From Wuchereria bancrofti (lineage: Eukaryota > Nematoda > Chromadorea > Rhabditida > Onchocercidae), in the NCBI GenBank assembly GCA_005281725.1, contig SSBO01000002.1, positions 2,012,013 through 2,076,012 on the forward strand: DNA of 64,000 nucleotides, written 5' to 3'. Both the position numbers and the translations under genes were made by a program. The notes beneath the pieces were generated by a model, which worked only from the letters and a program-made list of their open reading frames with translations, was not told the origin of the DNA and did not search any database. Below, in pieces: positions 51,401 through 64,000 of the stretch (positions are counted from its first letter, which is position 1; every line of letters starts with the position of its first letter).

Positions 51401-54400
51401 ACGCAAAATATTGTTCGCAATAAACTCACACATAAAATTAGATCTAAAAGGTGGTTGAATTCATAAGATCCTCAACATAAACAAAAACACTTTCTTTCCT
51501 TTTCTTTATCGTACTAAAATGTTTTTCAAGCTAGAAAGAACCACTGAAATAATGCTTTTTTTACTATTATCCTCGTCCGCTCAGTATTATATTCCCGCTG
51601 TACAAGGTTTATACTAATAATATTTCTACTAAACCTAAAAAAAAATTAAAGATAAGAATGGACAGATTTATGCAAAATTTCTTCTTTAGCACAAGGCTAG
51701 TTTAACTAATCAGGAAACTCCTATCAGTTGATCAGTAAGCATTGTTCTCATATGATAAAGCTTCTAGCTTAATATTCGAGAACTACTCTCTATAATGTCA
51801 CGATTCAACCAATCTTCCTCATACACTAATACAAACACAAACAATTCGTGCACATAATTTAATAATTAAAGTGAAAATTACTTAAAATTGCTTGCGCATA
51901 GATTCTGCGAACTTTATATCGAGTAATTATATATCATCATAACACCAAACAATGACGACAAAATAAACAATGGGAAAATCGGAAAGCATATGGGTTTATT
52001 TGTTAATTATCAATTTAACCATTTTCAATTATTCTTTAAATTCAAAGCATAATGAACTTTTCGATCTTCTGAAGTATGTATGTAATCAAAGCAACAAACA
52101 CAAAATGGGATCATAAATAAAATTAAAACATAAGCGACACTGTCCATAATAAATGTGATAATGTTACATGCAGAAAGGCTAACAGATGATACACAACGAC
52201 TACAACCATAATTTAATAACTAAAGTGCAATCCATTTATACAAGCTAAAAAATTAGCCGTCCGAGAAAAAGTAAGATAAGCATTCAAAATATCATTATCG
52301 AAAATTTCAAAACTTCAAACGCTTTGTTAAACATTGCAAAGTCTATCTAAAAACGTTCTATGCCAAAAACAAAATTTCTACAGAGTCTTTTATTACCCTG
52401 TTATTATGCATTCTTATTATAGCTAAAATTAAGCACATACATCAGGAAAAACTCCCCTAAATTCAATAGGGAAAAAGAAACCTACCCTCCTTGCTTTACT
52501 TTGGTATTGCACCGCTTTCTTCGTATCAGCCACAGCTCGATCGACAAACTCTTTCGCGTGCTCTACATTGTATTCTATCCGATCTACCATTTCGCCCTAC
52601 AAACATTATTAATTTCGTCAAATCAAAAGAATATGAAAATAATTGTTCTTCACATTCTTCATAAATCTATTAGCGATAATATCTTATGCAGAAATAAAAT
52701 TTTTAATTCATTTCTTTAATGGTTGGCATTAATTCTCCAACAACGGAGCATGTTGTTAAATAAATCGATCATCAACATGGTAACAACTATAGACAAACAA
52801 TTTAAACAGCAATAAATATAAATCAGTACGCAATTTCGTAATTATTATAACTCTAAACAAAATTACGCTTCCATAATTTCTTCAAACTCACCTGAGACTC
52901 AACAAGCATTGCCATATCCATGAACATATCGTGTAGTTCACGTATGCTCGATTCTAACTTCATAATATCATTATGACGAGCTTCAATATCAGCTAATGTC
53001 TGTCGTGCTTGTTGTGTATCGGTAATGATACCTTGGGTGAAGACGCCTGGATTACCAGACTCAATCATTTCTTCCAAATCCTACAAACAATGAACTGCTA
53101 ATGTCAAATTTATAAAAACTCAAATTAAACATTTTACAACGTACCATAGAAGGCACACAGTTCATATCTCAAGTTACACTAAAGATTTGTCGGTGGACAC
53201 TGTCAACGTATCAATTCACAGTAATCAAAAAATTTACTGATTTATTGAAAAATAAACAAACTTACTTCATCTCCTACTTGCTTGCCAGCAATATCTAATT
53301 GCCTCTGAATACGACCTTTACAACGTTCACGATAATCCGTCTGTGTTTTATTGTAATCCGTCATGACTTCCACGAATTTTCTGGAAAGCGTTGAGTGTTG
53401 CGTTTTTCGTATACGTAAATCAGCTGACGATAATCCACTACTTTCATCATGCTCAATACTATTTTCGATCACTGAAATATTTCATTCAGTGAAAAAATAT
53501 ATTAGTAATATCTAATTAGCTCGAAATATTAAATCCTACGATTGGAAAGCGTCGGAAAAGTTAAATGTAGTACCGGATGTTTTAGCCAGTAAAAATAGCT
53601 TAGGTTTACTGGATCAAAAGAAATCGAAAATTGGTTTGGTTACAGCAGCAAATATTCTTTCATAATCAACTCAGATAATGAAGATTTTTTTTTGTTCCAA
53701 AGACTTTTTATTACAGGAAGCTAAACAACTAATAGCAGAAACTGTTACGATCCCGAGAATATAGGTGAAACCACTAAAAAGGATAACACGAGAATGCATT
53801 TGAAATAATCTTATTCTGAAACAGAAGAAATAAAAGATTTAATGTCTTCAATATCGTCTATTCAACTCAAAAGTAATCTTGATAGATTGCAGAATCTCAA
53901 AATGCACTCAAAAAAAAAAAAAAAAAAAAAAAACTAACATTTTAGTTTCCCTCGAACTTTATTTGCAGTTTTCTTAATGCTAGCCATCAGCTCATCCAAT
54001 TCCTCCTTTGTTTCTGTAAAAAATACAATCAGCAAATCATAGTAAACATCGTAAAACCATAAAATTAAAAAAAGAAAAAAAATTTTTTTTTATGTTACAA
54101 GGACGTACTAGGATCATTAACTGGATTGGAAAGAATTGCTGAATGTTTCTTCTTCACTTCTTCAACATTTGATGCAATTAAGTCTACGCTACCTCGTATT
54201 TCTTCAACCTTAACAATCAACAAATTTGCTGGTGTTGAAAAAGAACAATACAGCAATATAGTAACGAAGAAATTATTTAAATAAATTTTCTTTTGCAAAC
54301 ACAACCAATTTTCAGTTTATCAATTAAAAAAAGACATTTCAAGAAGAATAAATCACAATAAATCAAACATAAATAAATAACTTGACTAATTGGAATGAAA

Positions 54401-54983
54401 TAGATCTAAGAAATCGCAAAGATGGAAATGTGAAAGTCTAACCTGTTCGAAAAATTCTTCCATGAACTGTCCCTGAGCACTATCTGTTGCTGCAAGGTCA
54501 TCTTCATGGTCTTCTTCTGATTGAGCCTGAAATACTTTTATTATTCTCTTTAAACTGCTTCATTTTTCCAAATCATCACTAAAACAATCTCAACGAAAAG
54601 AGATTTAAACTGGTTCCAATTTGCAAGTTACTAGAATTGCTCGTGAATGGCTCATCTATTTTCTGGCAATGAACCAACAACTACCTGTTAGCATATTGGT
54701 CAGAAAAAGCTTATAATATTAAATCATGAAATGATTCGGTTGCTATTGATCAAGGCTTAAAGTTTTCACTTTCAGTAATTTTAATCATTATAATATGGAA
54801 CAATTATTCTAAGCATTCATTATTTTCTACTGATTAAGTGAAAAAACATGTCTTCCATCACTCAATCACAAATAAAAACAGGAAAATCTCACAAATTTAT
54901 AATCAGTAGAAAGGAAATTCATATCAAGAAATAGTGAAAAGAAGACATACAGCTTTAAGAGCGCTAAGACGATCCTTGGTCAT
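48298..54983 (-). CDS. unc-64: syntaxin-1 (UNC-64), with distal anchor exon
   Basis: Minus-strand exons: 54983-54951, 54526-54443, 54208-54109, 54013-53939, 53471-53266, 53080-52892 and 52596-52486, then one of two anchor exons (48399-48298 or 50610-50524). The isoforms are 299 and 294 residues; Caenorhabditis UNC-64 is about 291. The start is [11 protein letters not shown]. The N-terminal Habc bundle contains [40 protein letters not shown] and [20 protein letters not shown]. The SNARE helix contains [38 protein letters not shown] and [20 protein letters not shown], with the ionic-layer glutamine in VESQ. The linker SKARR leads to the anchor. The protein is the plasma-membrane Qa-SNARE for neurotransmitter release, working with SNAP-25, synaptobrevin and UNC-18. 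The distal anchor reads [20 protein letters not shown] and ends SSKSSQK. The introns before the anchor exons are about 1.9 and 4.1 kb. Confidence 0.96.
50524..50610 (-). CDS. unc-64: proximal alternative membrane-anchor exon of unc-64
   Basis: After a CTTTCAG acceptor it encodes [20 protein letters not shown], then MTFIPSPF and TGA. It joins the SNARE exon (ending AGGAGG before GTAGG) in phase 0, exactly as the distal exon at 48298-48399 does. Each has its own stop, so the two are mutually exclusive terminal exons. Alternative C-terminal anchors are also known for Caenorhabditis unc-64. Confidence 0.9.
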   Translation of the reverse strand, partial: KKIMILICVTILIAILVLMLMTFIPSPF

Positions 54984-57329
54984 AATCGATTAAATGGTAG
55001 ACGATAGTTTCTTAAAAACTGGAATATTGATAAGTGACTGGAATAAAAGCAACTTTGATCCTATAAAATCGTGATAAACCTTATCGAAGTCGAAAGTAAT
55101 AAATTGTCATATCGAACCAGATCACAAGAATGGTCCATACAGAGACATTCAAACCTGCAAATGAAACAACAATTTATTGCGATCAAATAAAAGCAGCGTT
55201 GTGTCGATACGGTGGTGTTGGGTGTTGCTCAACGTCATCGGAGAAAAACGAACAAACTGATTTAATTTGAATGAATTTTATACTGAAATGACACCCATTT
55301 ATTTCTACACCCACGCACACACACACATTTCAGAAAAGACTAGCGATTAATGTTACGAATAAGAGGAATGGACGGACGGATCATTTGCGACACAACAAGC
55401 AAAGAAACATGGTGACACAGCTAAACAAATAAACGAATAAGTTAGCCAATACAATAACCATAGCAAATTGTTTTTTTTTAAAAAAAACTGAGAAAAAAGC
55501 ATTGGTAAATAATGTTAACTATTCAAAAATAGCAAAATAAGCGCAAAAAGATTAGTCAACCCTGTAAATGTTTCATGTTAAATCTTAAGAGATAATTCAG
55601 GCCAAAGTAAATCACTGTTAATAGTCTAAATTAGAATTTTTGTTGGAAATAATCATTATCAAACCGATAAAGTTTGTTGAAAAAATTCTCATAATCATAG
55701 ACTTTCAGCAACTCATTAAGAAAACTATGGAAAAGCCTTTCGGAAGCATCCATTCGTCAGAAAAATTTATTAAAATAATTACTTCTTTTAACTAATTCAA
55801 ATCTCTACAATTTCCGAAAATCTCTCTCTTCAAAAAGTTCTCATTTTAAAAGTTTCGCCTAAGAGAACATTATCGAATCCATATTTTATTTCCTTGAAGA
55901 TTCAATAACGTCCGATTAGAATTAGAGTCTATTTCTAGCATTTCTTTTAATTTACTTCAAAATTTGCCATACATAACTCTTCATAGTACTGAGATAGCAC
56001 TTAAATTGAATTTCCTTCAAGAAGCAATGACGCATATTCTTAAAAAGAATGTACTGTCATGTCATCTGACGAATCTCATGTCTTTTTGAAACCTAAAACA
56101 AGACTAAGCAAAAGTTCAATGAAACAAAAAAAGAAACCAAAGAAAAGGATAAATTTTTGTTTATTTAGTTGTTTTACAAATAAATGAATCAATAAACAAA
56201 AATATATACATGTCCACATAATTTATCGTTTTTTTCATTTATTCGCTTGCTGAGTAATTTATCCATCCGTTTATTTATTTATTTATTTGGTTAATTATTT
56301 ACACTCGAACTTGTTTACATGTCGCATTACGCCAGCAAAAGAATCATTCGACAGCAACGCACATACGATATTATCACTTTATCCTACTAAAACAACACAA
56401 ATCACAAAACAGTAATTAATCCTTTTCACTAATCGCTGTGTGTACTTTTTCATTCCAAATCAAATAACACTTTCCAACTAAATACTTTATCAGTAAACAA
56501 AACGTCAGTAAGCTTCCCCTTCACCCATTAGCACACTTACGTATACGAATTAACTTACCTTGCACAGGTAGCACTGCCAATGAATGTTTATCGCAATAGG
56601 AAGAGTATTAGTTGTAAGTATAAAGTAATGCATAAATCATCTAAAAGAAGCAATGTTGTTAGACTGCAGAAACAGAAAGGAAAACAAAAATAAATGATGT
56701 AAGTCTCATTTTCAAAAAAGAAAAATTTTCAAAAAAGAAAAAAATCGGAAACGAAATTCGAAAGCGATGAAACGCACACTTTAATGCATGAAAAATAATA
56801 GCGAAATGATATAATCAACATTATTAGAGAATGAAAAAAGAGGAAAAATTCCAATCATTCATCCTTCCAACCATAAATATTAGATAAAAGTATAGCACGG
56901 CCCGTGGACAATTCCAATAGTTCAATATGTCAACTTCAAAGTATCACTCATTTCTTCAATTCAAAAATAAATTATTACTACTATTACTGTCATCGTTATC
57001 ACACTATCATTTACTATTATCATTTGTTATTACTATCACTGTTATTGTCATTATTATTGTTAGTACGAATTTTACATCTTTAAAATTAACAAAACTATAT
57101 GCCATCTGTTTGAGAATTCTGTTTGTAATCCTTGAAATTCGGACTTATTATTTGGTAGGACGGCTAATTAACTATCAGAATAATGCATTTATAATGTAAA
57201 GGAATTACGGTAACAGCAAATACGGTATTTATTTGATAAGAAAGGAACGGAATGCATTTATTAGTGAGAGAAAATAAGATTATAAATTGAAAGTTAGATA
57301 AGTTAAGTACGAGATTTGCAGTGATATAT

Positions 57330-57381
57330 TGGTAGAAGAGGAAAGAGAGAGAGGGAGGGAGAGAGAGGGAGAGAGAGAGAA
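57330..57381. repeat. GA-rich simple sequence
   Basis: Purine-only run of GAGAGAGGGA-type repeats on the plus strand. Confidence 0.8.
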
Positions 57382-57689
57382 GTAATAAAGGAAAAGAGAG
57401 TGAATGGACAAAAAACGTTTGTTGGCCAAAAGTATTTGTTAGGCCTAAAAGAGAAATAAAAGTACAAAACAGACACAGACATACACTCAGTCACTCACTC
57501 ATAAATGAATATGAAATGATGGCAAAGATCCGATTTGTTCGTAGCAAATAGCACAAAAAGAGCTTTAATGAAGGAAAAAGTACTCTTTCATCATTAAAAT
57601 AGCCAAATCTACTGAAAGTGAAATTTACCATTGTAAAAGGAAATAATCAATAAAAGCTATTAAATGACAGTTAGCAAGCAAAACATGCA

Positions 57690-57810
57690 TACACATACAC
57701 GCACATGCACACATACACATACAGAGATGGTTAGTTTGGGCGCTGTCTGTGAATGATCGATTGTTGTATGTGTGTGTGTGTATGTGTGTGTATGTGTGTA
57801 TGTGTGTGGT
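57690..57810. repeat. CA and TG microsatellite pair in opposite orientation
   Basis: A (CA)n-type run (ACACATACACGCACATGC) at 57690-57723 is followed about 40 bp later by a (TG)n-type run at 57765-57810. The two are roughly complementary and could pair as a long imperfect hairpin. Confidence 0.75.
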
Positions 57811-58877
57811 TGGTAGGAAGAGGAATGGATAAAGTTGGAATTTGGAATGGAAGATTTAGTAGTAACACAAGTGGTTCGCACAATGTATATAAGCTATGCT
57901 TATAGCTCATTAGTGTCGTTATTGTCATCCGGAAGCTATTTTCATCCGGAAACTATTGCAGCATGCAAAGATCCGACTCTGTCCGGAAAATTAGCTAATT
58001 AGACAGGAATGATACTGTCACCGATGATGAAAAAGTATGGCTTATTGTCACACCTGTAAGCAACGACGTATCAAAGATTTTCATTTGTGACACTACGAAA
58101 TGCTGCAATCAACTTGGATTATAATTACTGTTCAGAAATGTTTTTAAAAAGTTTTTCACAAAGTGTGTCTGTGTGTATTATCATTTTATCAGTTAGTTCT
58201 ATTCACATTATACTATTACAGTCTATCTCATTAGCATATTTTTGTTAAATCATGGAGTAAATAGGATAATCATTAAGTAATTTGTGACTTAGCTAATTAA
58301 ATGAAAAGTTTAAAAATTGAGAAAAATAAATGAAACGTCAAAATAAGGAATGTTGTATTATCTCATCAATATATCAACAAAAATTGTCACACATTGCAAA
58401 AAGGAATATTATGTCTTCTTGCAATTATTTGTTGTTTCTTATTATTTAATTTTACTTAAATGGGATGGAAGCGTTTTTATTAAATTAAGTTCGTAAAATT
58501 CTAATACTTTTTATGAAACTTACTAACTTCAAAAAATGGTATTCTTAGCTTCAAGTTACTGATTAGAATATACAACAAATAGTAAAACCTGTAAGGGCGA
58601 GGTTTACTACTTTGATATAGCGAAATTTATTATCGTAGATATTTTCATACATTTTTTATAGATCGTAAAGAAATGTGACCTTTTGTTCATAAGATGACCT
58701 TTTGTTGAGTTTGTTCTACTTATGATGAATGAAACTGTGACTACAATGTTAACTTAGAATTCTATTTGCATGCATCTTTTTTAGGTAAGATACAACCATA
58801 GCTATATCACATTGGTTCATATTTCATTCTTCATTTATCATAATAGTAAATTTTTGAAAAATTTCAGATTTTGAAAT

Positions 58878-59017
58878 TTGTAAAGCAAACTTCCTGTTTG
58901 CTAGAAACGCTGATTAGACTATTTCTGAAAACATTTAGATGTTCGTTTAAATTTCTCCTTCCATTGCTTCTAAATAATGGCTACTGCTTTACTTGTTTAG
59001 AAATATTGAATCGACAA
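58878..59017. repeat. inverted diverged copy of 49455-49594
   Basis: The segment from TGTAAAGCAAACTTCCTGTT to TTAGAAATATTGAATCGACA matches the reverse complement of 49455-49594 with roughly 10-15% visible differences. The two copies are inverted relative to each other and 9.3 kb apart, one in a unc-64 intron and one upstream of the gene. Confidence 0.85.
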
Positions 59018-59032
59018 ATATTCAATTTGATG

Positions 59033-59210
59033 GTGCCACAAGAAGCACAAAGATTTCTGTAATCTTGTATTTTTTTTTCCACCTTTTTTGTTTTTTGTTT
59101 CATAAAGTTTGATTAAAGCTTTTAAAAAAAGTTTTGAAAATGTTACAATTTAAATTTGAACAGAAAAGAAAGGCATTTGTTGCAGATTAAAGCAAAATGA
59201 GATGACAATT
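59033..59210 (+). pseudogene. diverged fragment of MARVEL-like gene exons 6-7
   Basis: AGAAGCACAAAGATTTCTGT resembles the exon 6 end at 46050-46070. The following T-rich intron text, ACAATTTAAATTTGAA and GCAGATTAAAGCAAAATGAG, resembles 46070-46215 including the exon 7 start. The copy diverges from the parent and the exon 7 frame runs into TGA almost at once. It looks like an old partial duplicate, placed directly beside the inverted repeat at 58878-59017. Confidence 0.65.
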
Positions 59211-59507
59211 CTTTCATTTCATAATTTGAGCATATAAATTCAAAGAATTCCACAACTTACTTAGGCTTATCACACCAAATTTATGTAGCTTGATAATGAT
59301 ATGATATAACTGATAGCCTTTATTCCATAATATCATTCATCTTTGATCATTTTGAAATGTGATTTGATTGCTGTTAACTATAGCCTTTTACTCCGGATAC
59401 AATGTATTTTTAGAAATTCCAGCAACAATTAGTTTGCATTTCTTTCTTTATATATCGAAAATTCTTCTAATCTCATAAACTTCTTTTTTTTTTAAATATG
59501 TAAATTG

Positions 59508-59575
59508 ATGTGTGTGTGTGTGTGTGTGTGTCTTGTCTGTCAATCAGTTTGTGTGTGTGTGTCTGTGTATGTATA
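59508..59575. repeat. TG microsatellite, two blocks
   Basis: Two (TG)n blocks are separated by about 25 bp of unique sequence. Confidence 0.8.
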
Positions 59576-60542
59576 TATTTACTTTCAAGTGAATTCAGAA
59601 TTGGTGGTGAAGAGGAAATGAAGAGAACAAGTAATGTGTATTTATGTCCTAGCGAATGAATTCACAAGTCATAGCTATCTGGCCTAGGCTTCTATGCTTT
59701 TTCAAGGCTTATTTTGATCATTTAACATGCATCCCAGTTTTTCTAACAAAATTTATAGATGAAACCAATAGTAAAATGTAGTTTTGCATACAAACAATTC
59801 TTATTCTCCTTCTAACTAAACCTTATATACTTTAGCCTTAACTTTTTTTTTTTTCTTTCCTACCTCAGTCACAACCACATTAACACTATCTCATCCTCTA
59901 ATAGCCTATAATATTTTAGCTTTTAAAATGAATAAGTGTTAACTTTAGCAAATCGATCATAACTCTTCACACTACTCTGTTTATGTCATTTTATCACATA
60001 CAAACATAAACACAAACATGCATGCAGTTATAATTTGCATAAATGAAAGCTCAGAATGCTAAATTAACTTACTTTTCATTGAAATAAATCATACATATCT
60101 TTTTTCTTTTTTTTTTTTTTTTTTGTCTAAATAAAATTATTACTGCAAACAGATGGGTTTTTTATAAAAAAAAAAAAAATTCCTATTTTTCCATTCTTTT
60201 TTTCAACCATAATTTTACTTATCAGTCATTTTGGATAAGCTAATTGCTTACTGCATGCAGCATTATTAATCAATTCATTTCAGCTGCTTTTTTCGCTACT
60301 TTTAGCCTATTTTTACTTTCACATTTTTTTTTTTTTTTTTTACTTTCATAAGCTATTTTTCATTCTATAATCCATTAAATTATTTCTCAGTTTAGCAAAA
60401 TGATCACTAACATTTGCAACATTTTTTTTTCATTTCACTAATAATGTTTACAAAATTAGTCGAAAGATAGAATTTCATAGTGTTTACTAAATTTTAACAT
60501 CTTCCACCGTATCCAATCATCGCTTATAAATTTTCTGCATAT

Positions 60543-60571
60543 TTGCTTGCTTGCTTGCTTGCTTGCTTGCT
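60543..60571. repeat. (TTGC)n tetranucleotide microsatellite
   Basis: About seven consecutive TTGC/GCTT units. Confidence 0.85.
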
Positions 60572-61991
60572 CTCATCTATTTGAACATTCATAATTGTCA
60601 CATATTATATGTCAAATCTTTATCTCTGCTATATATCCCTGGATACTTCTAATAACAATCATCATCTAACATGCAATCCTATAAAATTTTCATGCAAAAT
60701 TACTTTACATTCAATTTTTTTTTCTTTCTTTCTTTTTTTTTTTTTTTATTTAAAAGCATAAGTAAAACTGAGATGCATCATTTAAAGCTAACATTAGTAG
60801 ACGATAATTTGTGTCTAAGTATTAAAAAGACTAAATGAGCTTCTCTTGGAAAGCTTTTGTTTACTCATGTAATTGTATTTCCCATTTTCGTTTACAGCAA
60901 AGGAATAGATTTACTTGCCATATACTAATTTTTCAAGAAATTGCTGTATTCAAATTATTTCTACTATCATAAGCAGTTAAAAGTATTAATAAGCAGGTAA
61001 AAAGTATCCACTTCAGTTATTTTATGATTTTTTTTTCTCACTTGTGATAAGTAATTAGTTTGACTTAATGATTATAAAAATTGATATTAAATAACTGAAA
61101 AAGTGGATATAAAAAAAAAAAGATTTACTCTGACAATATTAATTACACTTATCGGAGCAAAAAATTGAAAGTTAATGAAAATTACTAATTATATTTTATC
61201 AGTTTGTAGTTGCTAATAATATTTTATCAGTTTGGATATGATAAGAAACATTATATCCATAATAATTGTATTTCTCTTTCCCTTTTGGAATTTTGGAAAA
61301 TTAGTGTAATTTTTTTCCTCCAGCAAAGGTTTTTTTCCAACAAATATTTCTCAACAAAGGTTTAATGGATAGATTACACTATACAATTGCCAGTTATCAC
61401 AAATATTTATCACTGCAGTAAAAATGTGTTTGCTCAAAGAATGTCGATGCTACACTTAAAGATCTGATATCTGCATAGATTATCAGTAGTGATTAACGGA
61501 TCAATAGAACTGATTATCATAAAGCGTTAAACTAACTAATATCTCTCGTAGAAATATCACGTAATATCATTTTCATTCACGTATTCCACTTTTAACCTTT
61601 CATTCAATTTAATTCTTTTCCTTTTAATTTATTTGAGCATATGAAATATGACATTTTGCTCATTGTATACAATTCTTATTTTATTTTATTTCTTTTTTTT
61701 TTGTTTGCTTTTCAAGAAATCATTCGTATTTTGCGTTATATATTCTGGAATTAATGTCTGCAATACATTTTAGCTGTTAGCCAATTAACTTGAAGCAATC
61801 TTACTATCTAGAAAGTACATTTTCATAAGTCATTTATTATAAAAACATTTTTATGGCTTTTAAGTAAATAACAGAAAAAAAAAAGAAAGAGTAATTTGCT
61901 TGCTGACAATCTTTTCTTTTTTTTTTTTTGCTATCAAAAAGAAACGATAACTATTCGTTCAATCAATATTCTTAATGATAAAATTGCAATA

Positions 61992-64000
61992 TTAGATTAA
62001 TTTTAGATTTTTTTTTCAATTATGATATTTTTGTGATCCAAATAAACAAATATTTATGTGTAAATAATTGCAATCCAAATAAACAAAGTTTCATATTGAT
62101 ATGCTAGTATATCACATCTACATAATCTCCTTAACTGTGTTGAAATGAATGATAATTCCTTCATTTCATAATTTAAATGTGCAAAATGAAAGAATTTTCA
62201 ATAAAAATTCACATTTCATTCATTGAACAAGTTTGAAGTAATTGCGTTATTTAGCAATATTAACGTGAAATAATCTTTAAAACATTGTCAAAAGACAATC
62301 AAAATAGAAATGCCTGTGGTACATTAGCAGATTTATTGCAAAATCTGTCATTATTCTCGACATTTGCAAAATCATCTGCGTAAATGTGTTAGAACAAAGT
62401 TCATATTTAATTCCCGTAAAATATTGAGCAAAATGTACCGAAAAAAATAAACAATACAAAGAGTAACCAAGTGTTATTGCCTATAAATTATGCCTTTTCT
62501 AGACAAGAAATTAAATCCATCAACAATTTCACCTCAATTTTGCACAACATTGTAACAACACAAAACTCTAAATTCATTATGACAAAGAAAGTACGACAAT
62601 AATACAAAACAATGTTTTTCGTTAAATAAAGATCAAATTGAAAAGTTTACAATAAAAGTTCACGTCCGCCTTCCATCTTTATTATTGACGTTAAAAGTCA
62701 AACAAATCTTTAAACGCCTGAGAAGCTAGTAGGAAACACGTAATAGCAGTGACGCAGGAAATTCTAAATTTCATCGAATCTCTGAAATTCCCAATGATCA
62801 ATTCCTCACGCTGTGTTCAGTTCCATCAATTAATATGAGCCAAACTTAATTTGGAAATCTGACAGAAACCTAACGGAGCCAAATTTATGTGAACCGTGGT
62901 GAAATCTATTTGCCGATTATCACCGGAAATCTCTTCCGTTTAGTTTATTGGCCAACGGACGAATCAGGAAGTCATTGCAAGTAGTAATTTGACTGCTTCG
63001 CTCATAGTAATAACATAATCTTTCAGTTAAACATAGTTAACCAACAATTGCAATCAAAGTTAAATTTACGCTTACTTCAAATTACTAATTGCAATCAGTG
63101 ATACAATAATTAGTGATTAACTTATCACTGAATTGTTGACTTTATTTACATTAAGTAACGCAAATGTAATTACACGGTAAATATAAATAAATTACATGGC
63201 AAGGATATGAAGAAACTGAAATTTCTGTCCTTTAATACAATTATTATCAATAGCAAACCAATCGTTACCCGTAAATCATGGAGATGGGTAGCATCCCGGG
63301 TATTTCGAGAATTCAGGGGTGAATGCTGCTCCCATCATATGACATACCATTCAAACAAACAACATTTAAAAACTCATACTTAGTCATTTTTGACGGGCAG
63401 TGAGATTGGAAAGTATATATTTTGCTCGACTGAAACTGTATATTACCTTTTAATAGACACTTCTACCTCTTTTTACTTCCCTTTACTTATTAAGAGAGAA
63501 AAGATCAAATTTCATGCTTCCCCGAGATAACATAGCTTTTTCATGAGCATATTATCAATTACCAATCCATACTCATCATTTGCACTTCTCAAAACAATCT
63601 CTCAAAAATAATGCCTAAACAAATTCGGAAACTGAAAATTTAAATCCATATGTATAAACAAAATGAATTGCACTTGAAAAGAGAACGCAGTGTGGTAATT
63701 GTATTTATTTATTCAGGTACCACACTCTAATCTGCACATTCCGACTGTTAGAGCAGAAACACTGATAAGCATCGATCAGGACGGTCCTCCGGAGAAAGCC
63801 TATTTCTGCGACGATTTGGATGACGCACCAAAGTAGATAACAAGGAATAGCACCAGCGACATCAATAACAACGCAATGAATACCAAAATGCAAATCTTTT
63901 TCTGAAATGTCACACGTTGACCCAACTTTGGGTAGGCAAATAAATTTTTTCCCATCGGAAATAAGTTTGTTAAATAAGCATTGGATTTAAGCAAGTAAAT
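61992..64000. repeat. 2-kb direct duplication, copy 2, running off the window
   Basis: Near-identical copy of 46486-48494 in the same orientation, still matching at the window end. Differences noticed include a 4-bp deletion near 62655 relative to copy 1 and several single-base changes. The copy begins in sequence that follows the MARVEL-like gene in copy 1, but that gene is not duplicated here. Confidence 0.95.
63800..63901 (-). CDS. unc-64: second copy of the distal unc-64 anchor exon
   Basis: Identical in reading to 48298-48399: a TTTCAG acceptor, then [20 protein letters not shown], ending SSKSSQK and TAG. It lies 8.8 kb upstream of the unc-64 start on the same strand, so it cannot be the 3' exon of the copy seen here. 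It would serve a second unc-64 gene beyond the window if the duplication continues. Confidence 0.85.
   Translation of the reverse strand, partial: KKICILVFIALLLMSLVLFLVIYFGASSKSSQK

Larger units (their letters stand above)
54984..58876. other. upstream region of unc-64
   Basis: Presumed promoter and 5' UTR near 54984-56600. No coding sequence was supported. Simple-sequence tracts occur at 57330-57381 (GA-rich) and 57690-57810 (CA/TG-rich). Confidence 0.55.
59211..61991. other. noncoding region before the second duplication copy
   Basis: No gene was supported. Simple sequence includes (TG)n at about 59508-59575, T runs near 60100, 60330 and 60720, and (TTGC)n at about 60543-60571. Confidence 0.55.

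Overview
The window is nuclear DNA from a nematode. The base composition is very AT-rich, with long T/A homopolymers in introns and intergenic DNA. Genes are cut into many exons of 30-240 bp, usually with TTTCAG- or TTTTAG-like acceptors and a minority of AAG acceptors. Several products match nematode families closely, above all a syntaxin-1 (unc-64) almost identical to the Caenorhabditis protein. Intron number and size, together with AT content, suggest a filarial or other spirurid worm; this is inference, because no species-diagnostic repeat was recognised. I assembled every gene model by hand from splice sites, reading phase and protein-family similarity.

Layout. 1-8.2 kb holds no convincing gene, but it has two unrelated minisatellites that both have a 26-bp period. 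8.26-12.61 kb (+) is a complete 11-exon KLHL18-type BTB-BACK-Kelch gene. It converges on a short protein disulfide isomerase at 13.14-16.16 kb (-) with signal peptide, b' and a' domains and KDEL, but no a or b domain. Divergent from that, 17.5-19.8 kb (+) is an unrecognised 269-residue protein with a possible helix-turn-helix. After about 4.4 kb of noncoding DNA comes a five-exon UBE2G1/ubc-7 E2 enzyme at 24.18-26.15 kb (+).

Converging on it, 26.9-34.4 kb (-) is a compact NR2E/tailless-like nuclear receptor. Its first zinc-finger exon lies in a 1,695-bp tandem repeat joined by a single N, which looks like an assembly artefact. Just upstream on the same strand, 34.57-39.01 kb (-) is an EHD/RME-1-type membrane ATPase that has lost its EH domain and carries a Lys/Ser/Glu repeat tail instead. 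39.0-41.9 kb is a repeat-rich spacer. 41.9-46.3 kb (+) is a four-helix MARVEL-like membrane protein with several possible 3' ends.

48.3-54.98 kb (-) is syntaxin-1/unc-64 with two alternative membrane-anchor exons. The last 2 kb (61,992-64,000) repeats 46,486-48,494 with only a few differences and so contains a second copy of the distal anchor exon. This implies a tandem 15.5-kb duplication, or an uncollapsed haplotype, that would hold a second unc-64 just beyond the window.

The genes do not form one pathway. Two relate to ubiquitylation (a CUL3 adaptor and an E2) and three to membranes or secretion (EHD, MARVEL, syntaxin). The most unusual items are the EH-less EHD, the two-domain PDI, the receptor with an altered P-box and minimal hinge, and the unc-64 duplication. 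I found no obviously new multi-gene system.
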